Source: CAZSPL01 sp964608735
GTDB lineage: Bacteria > JAJVIF01 > JAPKYR01 > CAZSPL01
Assembly: GCA_964608735.1 (NCBI GenBank)
Contig: CAZSPL010000001.1
Location: forward strand, 1-64,000
Direction of reading: 5' to 3'
DNA length: 64,000 nt
Shown here: positions 17,171-24,542 of the stretch, piece after piece
Position numbering within the stretch: position 1 is the stretch's first letter
Layout of the letters: every line of letters begins with the position of its first letter
Translations under genes and position numbers: made by a program
Notes under the pieces: model-generated
Databases searched by the model: none
Seen by the model: the letters and a program-made list of their open reading frames with translations, nothing else
Told to the model about the DNA's origin: nothing

Positions 17171-18107
17171 CCAAAAGGACATGCCCTCACTCGCGATGCT
17201 CGCCGCCCGTTTTACGGTGTATATCATCGCGATGCTCGCCATCCTTAAGCTTGTCATCGGTATCAGCATCAGCTCCATCGCCGTCATTAGCGAGGGCATA
17301 CATACCAGCGTAGACCTCGCCGCCAGCCTCATTGCCTTCTTCACCCTCCGTACCGCCCTCAAGCCCCCCGATAAGGACCATCCCTACGGCCATGGTAAAT
17401 TCGAAAACCTCATGGGGCTGATACAGGCGGGCTTTATCATGGTACCTTCCGCCTACATCATCTACCGCGCGATACACCACCTTGTCTACCATCGCGATCA
17501 GATCTTCGGGGAAAACCTCCAGGGTCTCGATCTCGGTATCGGCGTGATGATGCTCACCGTGCTGGTCAATATCGTACTCGGATTATGGCTGCGCAGGGTC
17601 TGGAGGAAAACCGGCTCCGAGGCGATACGCGCGAATGCCTACCACCAGTTCGCGGATTTATATACTTCGGTGGGCGTCGTCGGGGCGCTGATTCTCGTAC
17701 GGATTACCGGCAATGTCATCTACGACCCGATAGTCGCCATTGCCGTCGCCGTCTATGCCGTCCACCTCGGATGGGGACTCATGGCTTCCAGCGCCGCGCC
17801 GCTACTTGACAAGGAAGCCGCGCCGGAAATCGTGGCGCGAATCAGGCGGATCATCGCGACTTCCCATCCCGATGTCCTCGAATATCACAAGCTGCGAACG
17901 AGGCAGGCCGGGCAGATGGTCTTCGGCGATATCCACGTCACTTTCTGCCGTGATATTACGCTTGAAAAGGCCCATGAGCTAATGGATCGCATCGAGAAAG
18001 ATGTCGAGCGAGAGATAGGAAAAAACATAGATATAACGGTTCATGCAGAGCCTTGCGAAGAGGATTGCAACGCCTGCCCCCATCCCGGCGCGAAGGCTCG
18101 CAATTAA
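17163..18107 (+). CDS. Cation diffusion facilitator family transporter
   Basis: A proton-coupled divalent metal exporter of the inner membrane. The 314 residues have about six membrane helices in the first 205, with the metal-site motif HTSVD in helix 2 (EGIHTSVDLAAS), the signature DHPYGHGKFE between helices 2 and 3, and a second metal helix containing HQFADLYTS. The C-terminal cytoplasmic domain carries HKLRTRQAG and DIHVTF, as in Zn/Fe/Mn CDF proteins. It ends with a Cys/His-rich tail (CEEDCNACPHPG) that could bind metal. Which metal is moved cannot be told. Confidence 0.92.
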   Translation: MDNQKDMPSLAMLAARFTVYIIAMLAILKLVIGISISSIAVISEGIHTSVDLAASLIAFFTLRTALKPPDKDHPYGHGKFENLMGLIQAGFIMVPSAYIIYRAIHHLVYHRDQIFGENLQGLDLGIGVMMLTVLVNIVLGLWLRRVWRKTGSEAIRANAYHQFADLYTSVGVVGALILVRITGNVIYDPIVAIAVAVYAVHLGWGLMASSAAPLLDKEAAPEIVARIRRIIATSHPDVLEYHKLRTRQAGQMVFGDIHVTFCRDITLEKAHELMDRIEKDVEREIGKNIDITVHAEPCEEDCNACPHPGAKARN

Positions 18108-18206
18108 TTCATCCGCAAAGCTTTTTTGCTCAAAACACTTCCATTGAAAATATGATAAAATACCGCCGGCTGTGCGCTAAGGGTTAACAAGAATTGGAGT
18201 ACCACA

Positions 18207-19394
18207 TTGCGCGAGGAAGACAAGCTTTACCGGAAGGATACTGAGATGGTTCACGGGGGGCAGCTTCATGATTCAGCTTGCGGGGCTCTGGCTGTACCAA
18301 TCTATCAAACATCGACATTCGTATTCATGGATGCCGATCACGGGGCGAAGATTTTCACCGGGGAAACCGACGGATACGTCTATACCCGCTGGGCAAACCC
18401 GACGACCGATGTCTTCGAGACAAAGATAGCCCGGCTGGAGCATTGCGAAGACGCCGCGGCGTTCGCGTCCGGGTTGGCATCGGAATTCGCGATGATATTA
18501 ACCATGGCGCAGGAGGGGGATAACATCATCGCCGATGATGTCCTCTATGGCGGCACCCACGGTATGCTCAAAGCCGACGTACCGAGGACGGGAATCGAAG
18601 TGCGCAGATGTAATACCGCCGAAGTAAGCTCCATCGAGCTGCTCATGGACGACAAGACGCGCCTCGTTTTCGTTGAGACTCCCGCTAATCCGACAATGAA
18701 GGTTGTCGACATCGAAACGGTCGCGGGTATCTGCAGGAAAAGGGGGATTCCGTTGTGCGTCGATTCGACTTTCGCCACACCCTATCTCCAGAATCCCGCC
18801 GACCTCGGCGCCGACCTCGTCCTCCATTCCGCGACAAAATACATCAGCGGACATGGTGATGTTGTCGCCGGTGTCGTAGCAGGGCCTGCTCAAATCATCG
18901 ACCAGATTAAGCTGAAACGCCGCGCCACTGGGGCCTGCCTTGGCCCGTTCGAAAGCTGGCTCCTACTTCGCGGACTCAAAACCCTTGGCGTGAGGGTCAA
19001 GAAAAGCTGCGAAAATGCCATGGAAATCGCCAAATTCCTCAGCCGGCATCCGAAGGTCGAGAATGTCCACTACCCGGGTCTGCCTGATCATCCGGGGCAC
19101 GAACTCGCGAAAAGGCAGATGTCCGATTTCGGCGCGATGCTCTCATTCGAAATCAAGGGCGGAGTCGCGGCGGGCAAGGTCGTAATGGATAACGTAAAGA
19201 TTTGCACGCTCGCCGTAAGCCTCGGTGATTGCGACACGCTCATCCAACATCCGGCGAGTATGACCCATTCGTCATATACGCCCGCGGAACTCGCCGAAGC
19301 GCACATCACGCCGGGAATGATACGCCTGTCGCTCGGTATAGAGGACGCCGCTGACATCATCGCCGACCTCGAACAGTGTTTCGATAAGGTATAA
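18207..19394 (+). CDS. Cys/Met-metabolism PLP enzyme (cystathionine or methionine gamma-lyase type)
   Basis: A 395-residue fold-type I PLP enzyme of the transsulfuration family. The PLP lysine lies in LHSATKYISGHGDVVAG; YTRWANPTTDVFETKIARLE and the Ser-Gly stretch AAFASGLASE are other family signatures, and VFVETPANPTMKVVDIE is typical. The strong match to SATKYxxGHGD and the GDCDTLIQHPASMTHS ending point toward methionine or cystathionine gamma-lyase, but cystathionine gamma-synthase or O-acetylhomoserine sulfhydrylase cannot be excluded. The start is TTG at 18207 after TTGGAGT. A small zinc-ribbon gene follows after 26 bases. Confidence 0.88.
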   Translation: MREEDKLYRKDTEMVHGGQLHDSACGALAVPIYQTSTFVFMDADHGAKIFTGETDGYVYTRWANPTTDVFETKIARLEHCEDAAAFASGLASEFAMILTMAQEGDNIIADDVLYGGTHGMLKADVPRTGIEVRRCNTAEVSSIELLMDDKTRLVFVETPANPTMKVVDIETVAGICRKRGIPLCVDSTFATPYLQNPADLGADLVLHSATKYISGHGDVVAGVVAGPAQIIDQIKLKRRATGACLGPFESWLLLRGLKTLGVRVKKSCENAMEIAKFLSRHPKVENVHYPGLPDHPGHELAKRQMSDFGAMLSFEIKGGVAAGKVVMDNVKICTLAVSLGDCDTLIQHPASMTHSSYTPAELAEAHITPGMIRLSLGIEDAADIIADLEQCFDKV

Positions 19395-19420
19395 GAATTC
19401 CAGAACTTGAGGAGGACAGC

Positions 19421-19681
19421 ATGGGAAATAAATTCTGTGAATCATGCGGGATGCCGCTCACACCTCCCGCTGAGCATGAACATGGCCAGGGATGGCCGGA
19501 TAATCCTTATTGCGTCTACTGCAGTGATGATGAGGGAAACCTGAAGACATACGATGAAGTGCTCAATGGCTTCGCCAACTATGTGATGAATGAGAAAGGC
19601 ATCAATCTGGAGGAAGCGAAGAAAATCGCCGCCGCCGCGATGGCGAAACTCCCCGCGTGGAAAGATTACCCGAAGGCATAA
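19421..19681 (+). CDS. Small zinc-ribbon protein
   Basis: An 86-residue cytoplasmic protein with FCESCGMPL near residues 5-13 and YCVYCSDDEGNLKTYDEV near 31-48, four cysteines in two CxxC pairs that can bind one zinc. The C-terminal half is helical (LEEAKKIAAAAMAKLP). Similar short proteins are annotated as putative zinc-ribbon domain proteins; function is unknown. The gene has GGAGG eight bases before the ATG, lies 26 bases after the PLP-lyase gene and is followed by a strong terminator. Confidence 0.85.
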   Translation: MGNKFCESCGMPLTPPAEHEHGQGWPDNPYCVYCSDDEGNLKTYDEVLNGFANYVMNEKGINLEEAKKIAAAAMAKLPAWKDYPKA

Positions 19682-19719
19682 CGATATGCCGTATGAGCAA
19701 CATACCGGATAAGCAAATG

Positions 19720-19742
19720 AAGCGGCTGAGCGCCGCTTTTTT
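19720..19742 (+). terminator. Intrinsic terminator between convergent genes
   Basis: A seven-base perfect stem AAGCGGC/GCCGCTT with a five-base loop runs into six T. Because A precedes the stem, it may also serve yjbQ on the minus strand, whose stop codon overlaps the T tract. Confidence 0.88.
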
Positions 19743-20175
19743 ATTCACCGATAAATTGCAGCACGAGTTTGCGTCGATGCGGCTTGTTGTCGAAGTCGAT
19801 GAATATTATCTGTTGCCACGTTCCGAGCGTCAGTTGCTTCTCCACGAACGGTATCGTGAGACTCGGACCGAGGAGCGTCGCCCGCAGATGCGAATGCCCG
19901 TTGCCGTCATGCCATGTCCTGTCATGATGATACTGCCCTTCCGGACGATTCCGCCCATCCGCGATGAGTTTCTCGAATAACTCCGGGATATCCTCAACCA
20001 GACCCGGCTCGTATTCGACAGTCGTCACTCCGCCGGTCGCCCCCGGACAGAACACCGTCACCGTGCCGTCACGCATCCCGCTTCCACCGAGCTTCTCCGC
20101 AACCCCCGGCGTGATGTCCACAATCTCGCAATCCCCCCGTGTCCTTAATTCAATATAATCTGTTTTTACCGGCAT
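19741..20175 (-). CDS. yjbQ: YjbQ/UPF0047-family protein
   Basis: A 144-residue trimeric barrel protein of the YjbQ family, some members of which show thiamine-phosphate synthase side activity. Recognisable parts are GTVTVFCPGATGGVTTVEYE, HDRTWHDGNGHSHLRATLLG with the conserved His cluster, and GTWQQIIFIDFDN close to the C-terminus. The start at 20175 is preceded by GAGTG; an ATG six codons earlier lacks a ribosome-binding site. It is on the minus strand downstream of sfsA, separated by three repeats of a 17-bp motif. Confidence 0.9.
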   Translation of the reverse strand: MPVKTDYIELRTRGDCEIVDITPGVAEKLGGSGMRDGTVTVFCPGATGGVTTVEYEPGLVEDIPELFEKLIADGRNRPEGQYHHDRTWHDGNGHSHLRATLLGPSLTIPFVEKQLTLGTWQQIIFIDFDNKPHRRKLVLQFIGE

Positions 20176-20205
20176 ACTATCACTCTGTTGCATAAAATAC
20201 TAATT

Positions 20206-20254
20206 AGGGACAGGCCCCGTAGAGGGACAGGCCCCGTAGAGGGACAGGCCCCGA
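20206..20254. repeat. Three tandem 17-bp copies of a repeat-element end
   Basis: AGGGACAGGCCCCGTAG occurs three times in direct tandem, the last truncated. The core GGGACAGGCCCCG is the left end of the 90-bp elements at 11083, 11203 and 24435. No matching right end is present here. It lies between the 3' end of sfsA and the start of yjbQ. Confidence 0.9.
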
Positions 20255-20260
20255 TTTGTT

Positions 20261-20953
20261 TTATTTGAAAGAAATCGGAAGCCTCTCCGCAATGGTAATC
20301 TCATCAAGACTTACATCGCATCTATAAGCCCGCACCTTCACGCCATCGCGCGAAACATTCCTCAAAGTCTCCGAAAATTCCGGATCGGTTGCCCAGTTCG
20401 GACGAAACACCCTCGCATCCGAACGCTGCGCCACGAATATCGAATATGCCCGATATCCCTCGCGAGCCGCTTCACGAAGCTCGAGCAGATGCTTGACTCC
20501 CCGACTCGTCGGCGCATCGGGAAAAAAACCGACGCCATCCTCACACAGTGTAACCGACTTGATTTCGACGAGCACGGGCTTGCGTCGTGGTCTCGTCAGG
20601 TGCAAATCGAATCGCGAATTCCCCCACGCAAACTCCGGGCGTATATCATATCCCGCGAATTCCTCAATCCGGTTCCCGCGAATCGCCTCGGCTATCAACT
20701 TGTTGGCCCCGATCGCGTTTATATGAACAAGACCTCCCTTATATTCGATAAGAAGCAGATCATATGGCGTAACCCGGGTCTTGCTCTCCACGCGCCTGAC
20801 ATAGCACCGATGTCCCGGCACGAGAAGTTCTGCGAGCCGCCCGGACGTGGGTATATGCGCTCGCACCATCTTACCGTTCAACTTAACTCGCGAAGTAAAC
20901 CTGTTCAGCTTGCCCGCAAATTCGCCCGGCAATAATTCGGAGTCAAACTTCAT
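20261..20953 (-). CDS. sfsA: SfsA-family protein (sugar fermentation stimulation)
   Basis: A 230-residue SfsA homologue; the family carries a restriction-nuclease-like fold with an OB-like N-terminus and has been linked to nucleic-acid binding and maltose metabolism. Key features are FTSRVKLNGKMVRAHIPTSG near residue 18, the acidic nuclease-like positions in SRFDLHLTRPRRKPVLVEIK (D and ExK), and GVGFFPDAPTSRGVKHLLEL. The start at 20953 gives the usual length. A terminator for the upstream aminotransferase lies 17 bases before the ATG, so sfsA must have its own promoter or rely on read-through. Confidence 0.93.
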   Translation of the reverse strand: MKFDSELLPGEFAGKLNRFTSRVKLNGKMVRAHIPTSGRLAELLVPGHRCYVRRVESKTRVTPYDLLLIEYKGGLVHINAIGANKLIAEAIRGNRIEEFAGYDIRPEFAWGNSRFDLHLTRPRRKPVLVEIKSVTLCEDGVGFFPDAPTSRGVKHLLELREAAREGYRAYSIFVAQRSDARVFRPNWATDPEFSETLRNVSRDGVKVRAYRCDVSLDEITIAERLPISFK

Positions 20954-20969
20954 GCAACCGATTATAGCA

Positions 20970-20995
20970 AAACAAAAACCCGGCATTACGCCGGG
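20970..20995 (-). terminator. Intrinsic terminator after the aminotransferase gene
   Basis: On the minus strand CCCGGC/GCCGGG with a five-base loop is followed by TTTTTGTTTTG. It is about 30 bases after the aminotransferase stop. Confidence 0.85.
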
Positions 20996-21024
20996 CAGCT
21001 TAATCAATCCAAAGCGGACTCGCT

Positions 21025-22254
21025 TTACACCTTCTGGCACGCAGCGACTTCGGTGGTAACGACATCCGCAAGCCGCTGCACACCGATGGGGATCAGATCC
21101 TCCGGCGGGTAGCTGAAATTCAACCTCGCGCAATTCAGGCTTCCGCCGAACGGGTCGAACGCGCGTCCGATAACATATGCGAGCTTTTTCTCCAGCGCAT
21201 GTTGAAACATCTCACCCGATGTCTTGCATCCTTCCGGAAGCGACAGCCACAGGAACAATCCACCCTCGGGCTTCGTCCAGTACATCCCGTCGATCTTCGG
21301 CATTATGGCATCCATCGCGTCGAGCATAATCTTCTGTTTCTTGCTGTAAAACGCGATGTTGTTCTTTATCTGCTTCGCGAGCAAGCCTCTGGTGATGAAT
21401 TCCGCCGCGATGAGCTGATTGAATGCGGGGGTGCACAAATCCGCGCTCTGCTTGGCGATGGTCAGCTTGTCGATCACCGATGCCGGCCCCATCGCCCATC
21501 CGAGGCGGAAACCGGATACGAATATCTTCGAGAATGTGTACAGCGTAAGCACCCTGCCTTGCCCTTCATCCATGGTCAGCAGGCTTGGAAGCATCTCCCC
21601 TTCGTATCTCAGCTCGCGGTACGGGCTGTCCTCGACAATTAGTATCTGGTATTTATCGGCGATATCGAGAAGATGTTTCCGCTTTTCAAGGTTCACCGTC
21701 ACGCCGGCGGGATTCTGGAAATCCGGCACGACATAGATGAATTTTATCCTCTCCCGGTCTTTCTTGAGTATATCCTCAATCCTGTCTGTATCGATTCCCG
21801 TCTCCGGGTCGAGCGGTACGCCGATGAATTCCGCCTGGTATGTCCTGAATGCCTGGATGGCCCCGAGATATGTGGGCACCGTGCATATGAGCTTGTCGCC
21901 GGGATCAAGAAGGATCTTGCCGACAAGGTCCAGCCCCTGCTGCGATGCCGTCGTCACGAGCGTATTCTCCGGCCCGACGCATATCTCGTCCTTCTTCACC
22001 CAGTTATCCAGCGCTTCGACAAGCTGCGGCACACCCTCGGTCGGGCTGTATTGAAGCGCCGCCGCGGCATTCGTATCCAATACATATGCCGCGATCTCCT
22101 TCGTCGCCTGCACGTTGAATGTCTCCGGGCTTGGAAGTCCACCGGCGAATGAAATGAATCCCTCCTGGCTGACGAGCTTCAGAAGCTCCCGGATCTCAGA
22201 CCGCGCGAAATGCTTCGCTACGTAAGAAAATTGGTCGTTATAATAGTCGCGCAT
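21025..22254 (-). CDS. PLP-dependent aminotransferase (class I/II, 2-aminoadipate/aromatic type)
   Basis: A 409-residue fold-type I aminotransferase. It opens with SEIRELLKLVSQEGFISFAG, then GLPSPETF, typical of the group containing LysN-like 2-aminoadipate and MocR-related aminotransferases. LQYSPTEGVPQLVEAL and TTASQQGLDLVGKILLDPGD are conserved; the PLP lysine lies in LYTFSKIFVSGFRLGW and VVPDFQNPAGVTVN holds the Asn/Asp around the cofactor. There is no fused GntR domain. Amino donor and acceptor are unknown. It is bracketed by two similar terminators, so it is probably transcribed singly. Confidence 0.88.
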   Translation of the reverse strand: MRDYYNDQFSYVAKHFARSEIRELLKLVSQEGFISFAGGLPSPETFNVQATKEIAAYVLDTNAAAALQYSPTEGVPQLVEALDNWVKKDEICVGPENTLVTTASQQGLDLVGKILLDPGDKLICTVPTYLGAIQAFRTYQAEFIGVPLDPETGIDTDRIEDILKKDRERIKFIYVVPDFQNPAGVTVNLEKRKHLLDIADKYQILIVEDSPYRELRYEGEMLPSLLTMDEGQGRVLTLYTFSKIFVSGFRLGWAMGPASVIDKLTIAKQSADLCTPAFNQLIAAEFITRGLLAKQIKNNIAFYSKKQKIMLDAMDAIMPKIDGMYWTKPEGGLFLWLSLPEGCKTSGEMFQHALEKKLAYVIGRAFDPFGGSLNCARLNFSYPPEDLIPIGVQRLADVVTTEVAACQKV

Positions 22255-22299
22255 ATAATCCTCCGGCGATGAATTTTTGATAGAAGGAAGGCATGAAAT

Positions 22300-22323
22300 A
22301 TAAAAACCCGGCTTGCGGCCGGG
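22300..22323 (-). terminator. Intrinsic terminator after the MTA/SAH nucleosidase gene
   Basis: On the minus strand CCCGGC/GCCGGG with a five-base loop is followed by TTTTTATAT. It has the same stem as the terminator at 20970-20995. Confidence 0.82.
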
Positions 22324-22434
22324 CTATGCTTCCGTGTCACGTTGTAAAGGCGAAAATTATAAAGAACCTTCCCAATGTTTACCTCTTAAATTATTCTGCC
22401 TATATTTTATCCTTTTGCGAAAATTTTCGCAAGC

Positions 22435-23259
22435 CTACGCCTTCGGCAAAAGCTCCTCCTGTATCTTCGATACTTCCCCCGCCATCTGGATGACTATCAC
22501 GCTGCACGCTTTCGCCGCGTATGGCGCGAATGCATCGAAATCCACGTCCGCGACATCATCCGCCAGGTCGCTCAGGCAGCGTATAACCGCGTATGGCACG
22601 TCGAACGACTCGCATACCGCCGCGACAGCCGCCCCTTCCATCTCTGTGCACGAAGCATCGAAAGTCCTGTAAAGGTAATCGACATAGTCGCTGGACATGA
22701 TGAATTGATCGCCCGTGACTATCGTCCCGCGCACGACCGTTGGCTGAAGCTCGATCCCCTCGAACATCTCGATAGGGAATGTAGTATTCTTCGCCGCCTG
22801 GTATGCAACCTGTGATAGGAGCGGGTTTGGCGTGTATTTATTATCCCACCACTGGAATCCATCCGGCGCCCGCAGCCCCAAATCGTGCTGGAGCAGTTTG
22901 TCGGCAACCACGATGTCGCCGACTTTCAAGCCGGGATCCACTCCCCCGGCGACCCCCGAAAATATCACCGCATTGACGCCGTATTCGTGAATGAGAAGCG
23001 CTGCCGCCGACGCTGCATAGATCTTGCCGACGCCTGATTTAACAATCACCACCGGCTGACCGTTAAGGACGCCCTCGTAAAACATAAATCCCCCGATGTC
23101 GGTCGATTCCCGGTCCTCGAGTTGCTCGAGATAAAGCTCGATCTCCATATCCATCGCGCCTATGATGCCGAGCTTCGTGGGAGCGACATAGTCGCCTTGC
23201 GCATATGCCGGCATCGCAATGAACAATGCCAGCAGCAGTCCGATTATCGTGGCTCTCAT
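22435..23259 (-). CDS. mtnN: Exported 5'-methylthioadenosine/S-adenosylhomocysteine nucleosidase
   Basis: Cleaves the N-glycosidic bond of MTA or SAH, releasing adenine. The 274 residues contain the family motifs LGIIGAMDMEIELYLEQL, VIFSGVAGGVDPGLKVGDIV, the purine/ribose site TEMEGAAVAAVCESFDVPYA and the catalytic Asp in RCLSDLADD. An N-terminal signal peptide (ATIIGLLLALFIAMPAYAQ) precedes the catalytic domain, so the enzyme would act in the periplasm; the best-known MTAN enzymes are cytoplasmic. The start at 23259 has GCGAGG upstream. It is divergent from the iron-type ABC transporter genes. Confidence 0.9.
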   Translation of the reverse strand: MRATIIGLLLALFIAMPAYAQGDYVAPTKLGIIGAMDMEIELYLEQLEDRESTDIGGFMFYEGVLNGQPVVIVKSGVGKIYAASAAALLIHEYGVNAVIFSGVAGGVDPGLKVGDIVVADKLLQHDLGLRAPDGFQWWDNKYTPNPLLSQVAYQAAKNTTFPIEMFEGIELQPTVVRGTIVTGDQFIMSSDYVDYLYRTFDASCTEMEGAAVAAVCESFDVPYAVIRCLSDLADDVADVDFDAFAPYAAKACSVIVIQMAGEVSKIQEELLPKA

Positions 23260-23334
23260 TTCATGCCTCGCTTTACTCAAATACACACTGAACGCCGGGT
23301 GATGATTATATCAAATGCCGGCTGCATGCGGCGC

Positions 23335-23363
23335 TTGACTACTCAGCGAGGCGTCTCTACTAT
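23335..23363 (+). promoter_or_regulatory. Sigma-70-type promoter for the iron ABC transporter operon
   Basis: TTGACT and TACTAT are separated by exactly 17 bases, about 30 bases upstream of the binding-protein start. No clear Fur palindrome overlaps it. Confidence 0.6.
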
Positions 23364-23390
23364 TTCCCCATCTTAAAAAGCGAGTTGACC

Positions 23391-24434
23391 ATGCCGGACA
23401 GGTTCATTCACAATACTTTCCTATCCCTCTTACTCGTCACCTGCCTTGCCGTAATCACCACGGGATGCCGGCCCGACAACGCCGATGCCAACACCGTCGT
23501 CGTTTACACATCGGTCGACCAGCATCATGCCGAGCCCGTACTCAACGCGTTCCAGCAGAAGACGGGTATTGAAGTTAAAGCCGTATACGATGTTGAAGCC
23601 GCAAAGACCACCGGGCTGGTGAACCGCCTCATCGCCGAAGCGGCTAATCCACGCGCCGATGTCTTCTGGAACAGCGAGTTCGCCCAGACAATCCTCTTGA
23701 AAGAAAAGGGAATTCTCGCGCCTTATGACTCCCCATCCGCTGCCGAAATCCCATCGCAGTTCCGCGACCCGGACAACTTCTGGACCGGCACTTCAGGACG
23801 CGCCCGCGTTTTCATCATCAACACCGACCTCGTCGAGCCCGCTGAATACCCGCACGCTCTCGCCGACTTCCTCGATCCCGCTCAACCCGCTGATAAGATT
23901 GCCGTCGCGCTTCCGCTGTTCGGCACATCCGCCACCCATGCCGCCGCCCTTTATGCCGCGCTCGGGCCTGTTGAAGCGCGGGAATTCTTCAAAAGCATGA
24001 TGGATAGGGGTGTGAGGATTGAATCGGGAAATTCCATCGTACGAGACCTTGTCGCCTCGGGCGACCTGGTGTGGGGACTTACCGACACCGACGATGCCGC
24101 CGGCGCCATCGAGCGAGGCGCACCCGTCGATGTCGTATTTCCCGAGCAGGGAGATGACGGCATCGGGACATTGCTCATCCCGACCACCGTGGGCCTCGTA
24201 AAATATGGGCCGCATCCCGACGCGGGAAAACTGCTTGTCGATTTCCTGCTGAGCACGGAAACCGAGCGGATGCTCATCGAATCGGGATGGAGCCACATTC
24301 CCCTTCGCGAATGCGGCATCAAGCCCGAATTTATAAATGTGGAAAATGTAAAACTCATGGATGTGAACCTCTCGGAAGTCTACAACTACATCGAACAAGC
24401 CAAGAATGAACTCAGGGAAGTCTTTGTCAAATAA
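23391..24434 (+). CDS. ABC transporter substrate-binding lipoprotein, iron(III) type
   Basis: Captures a ferric ion or similar ligand outside the inner membrane. The 347 residues begin with a lipoprotein signal ending TTGC, followed by VVVYTSVDQHHAEPVLNAFQ, the opening of the FbpA/FutA group. LIAEAANPRADVFWNSEFAQ and TSGRARVFIINTDLV match the family, as does the C-terminal VDFLLSTETERMLIESGW. The start is ATG 23391; TTG two codons earlier is possible. It is first in the transporter series and its stop codon abuts a 90-bp repeat element. Iron is the likely ligand by family, but thiamine or spermidine relatives exist. Confidence 0.85.
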   Translation: MPDRFIHNTFLSLLLVTCLAVITTGCRPDNADANTVVVYTSVDQHHAEPVLNAFQQKTGIEVKAVYDVEAAKTTGLVNRLIAEAANPRADVFWNSEFAQTILLKEKGILAPYDSPSAAEIPSQFRDPDNFWTGTSGRARVFIINTDLVEPAEYPHALADFLDPAQPADKIAVALPLFGTSATHAAALYAALGPVEAREFFKSMMDRGVRIESGNSIVRDLVASGDLVWGLTDTDDAAGAIERGAPVDVVFPEQGDDGIGTLLIPTTVGLVKYGPHPDAGKLLVDFLLSTETERMLIESGWSHIPLRECGIKPEFINVENVKLMDVNLSEVYNYIEQAKNELREVFVK

Positions 24435-24524
24435 GGGGACAGGCCCCGAAGCACGTAGGCACGATGCAACTTCAAAGCAAAAAAACTCAATCCCAAAACC
24501 ACGATCTCGAAACGGCCTGTCCCC
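24435..24524. repeat. 90-bp inverted-end repeat element, copy 3
   Basis: Starts at the base after the TAA of the binding-protein gene with GGGGACAGGCC and ends GGCCTGTCCCC, 18 bases before the permease ATG. It has the same length as the copies at 11083 and 11203. It may form a long stem that lowers expression of downstream genes. Confidence 0.9.
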
Positions 24525-24542
24525 AGGGAATATATTAAACAC

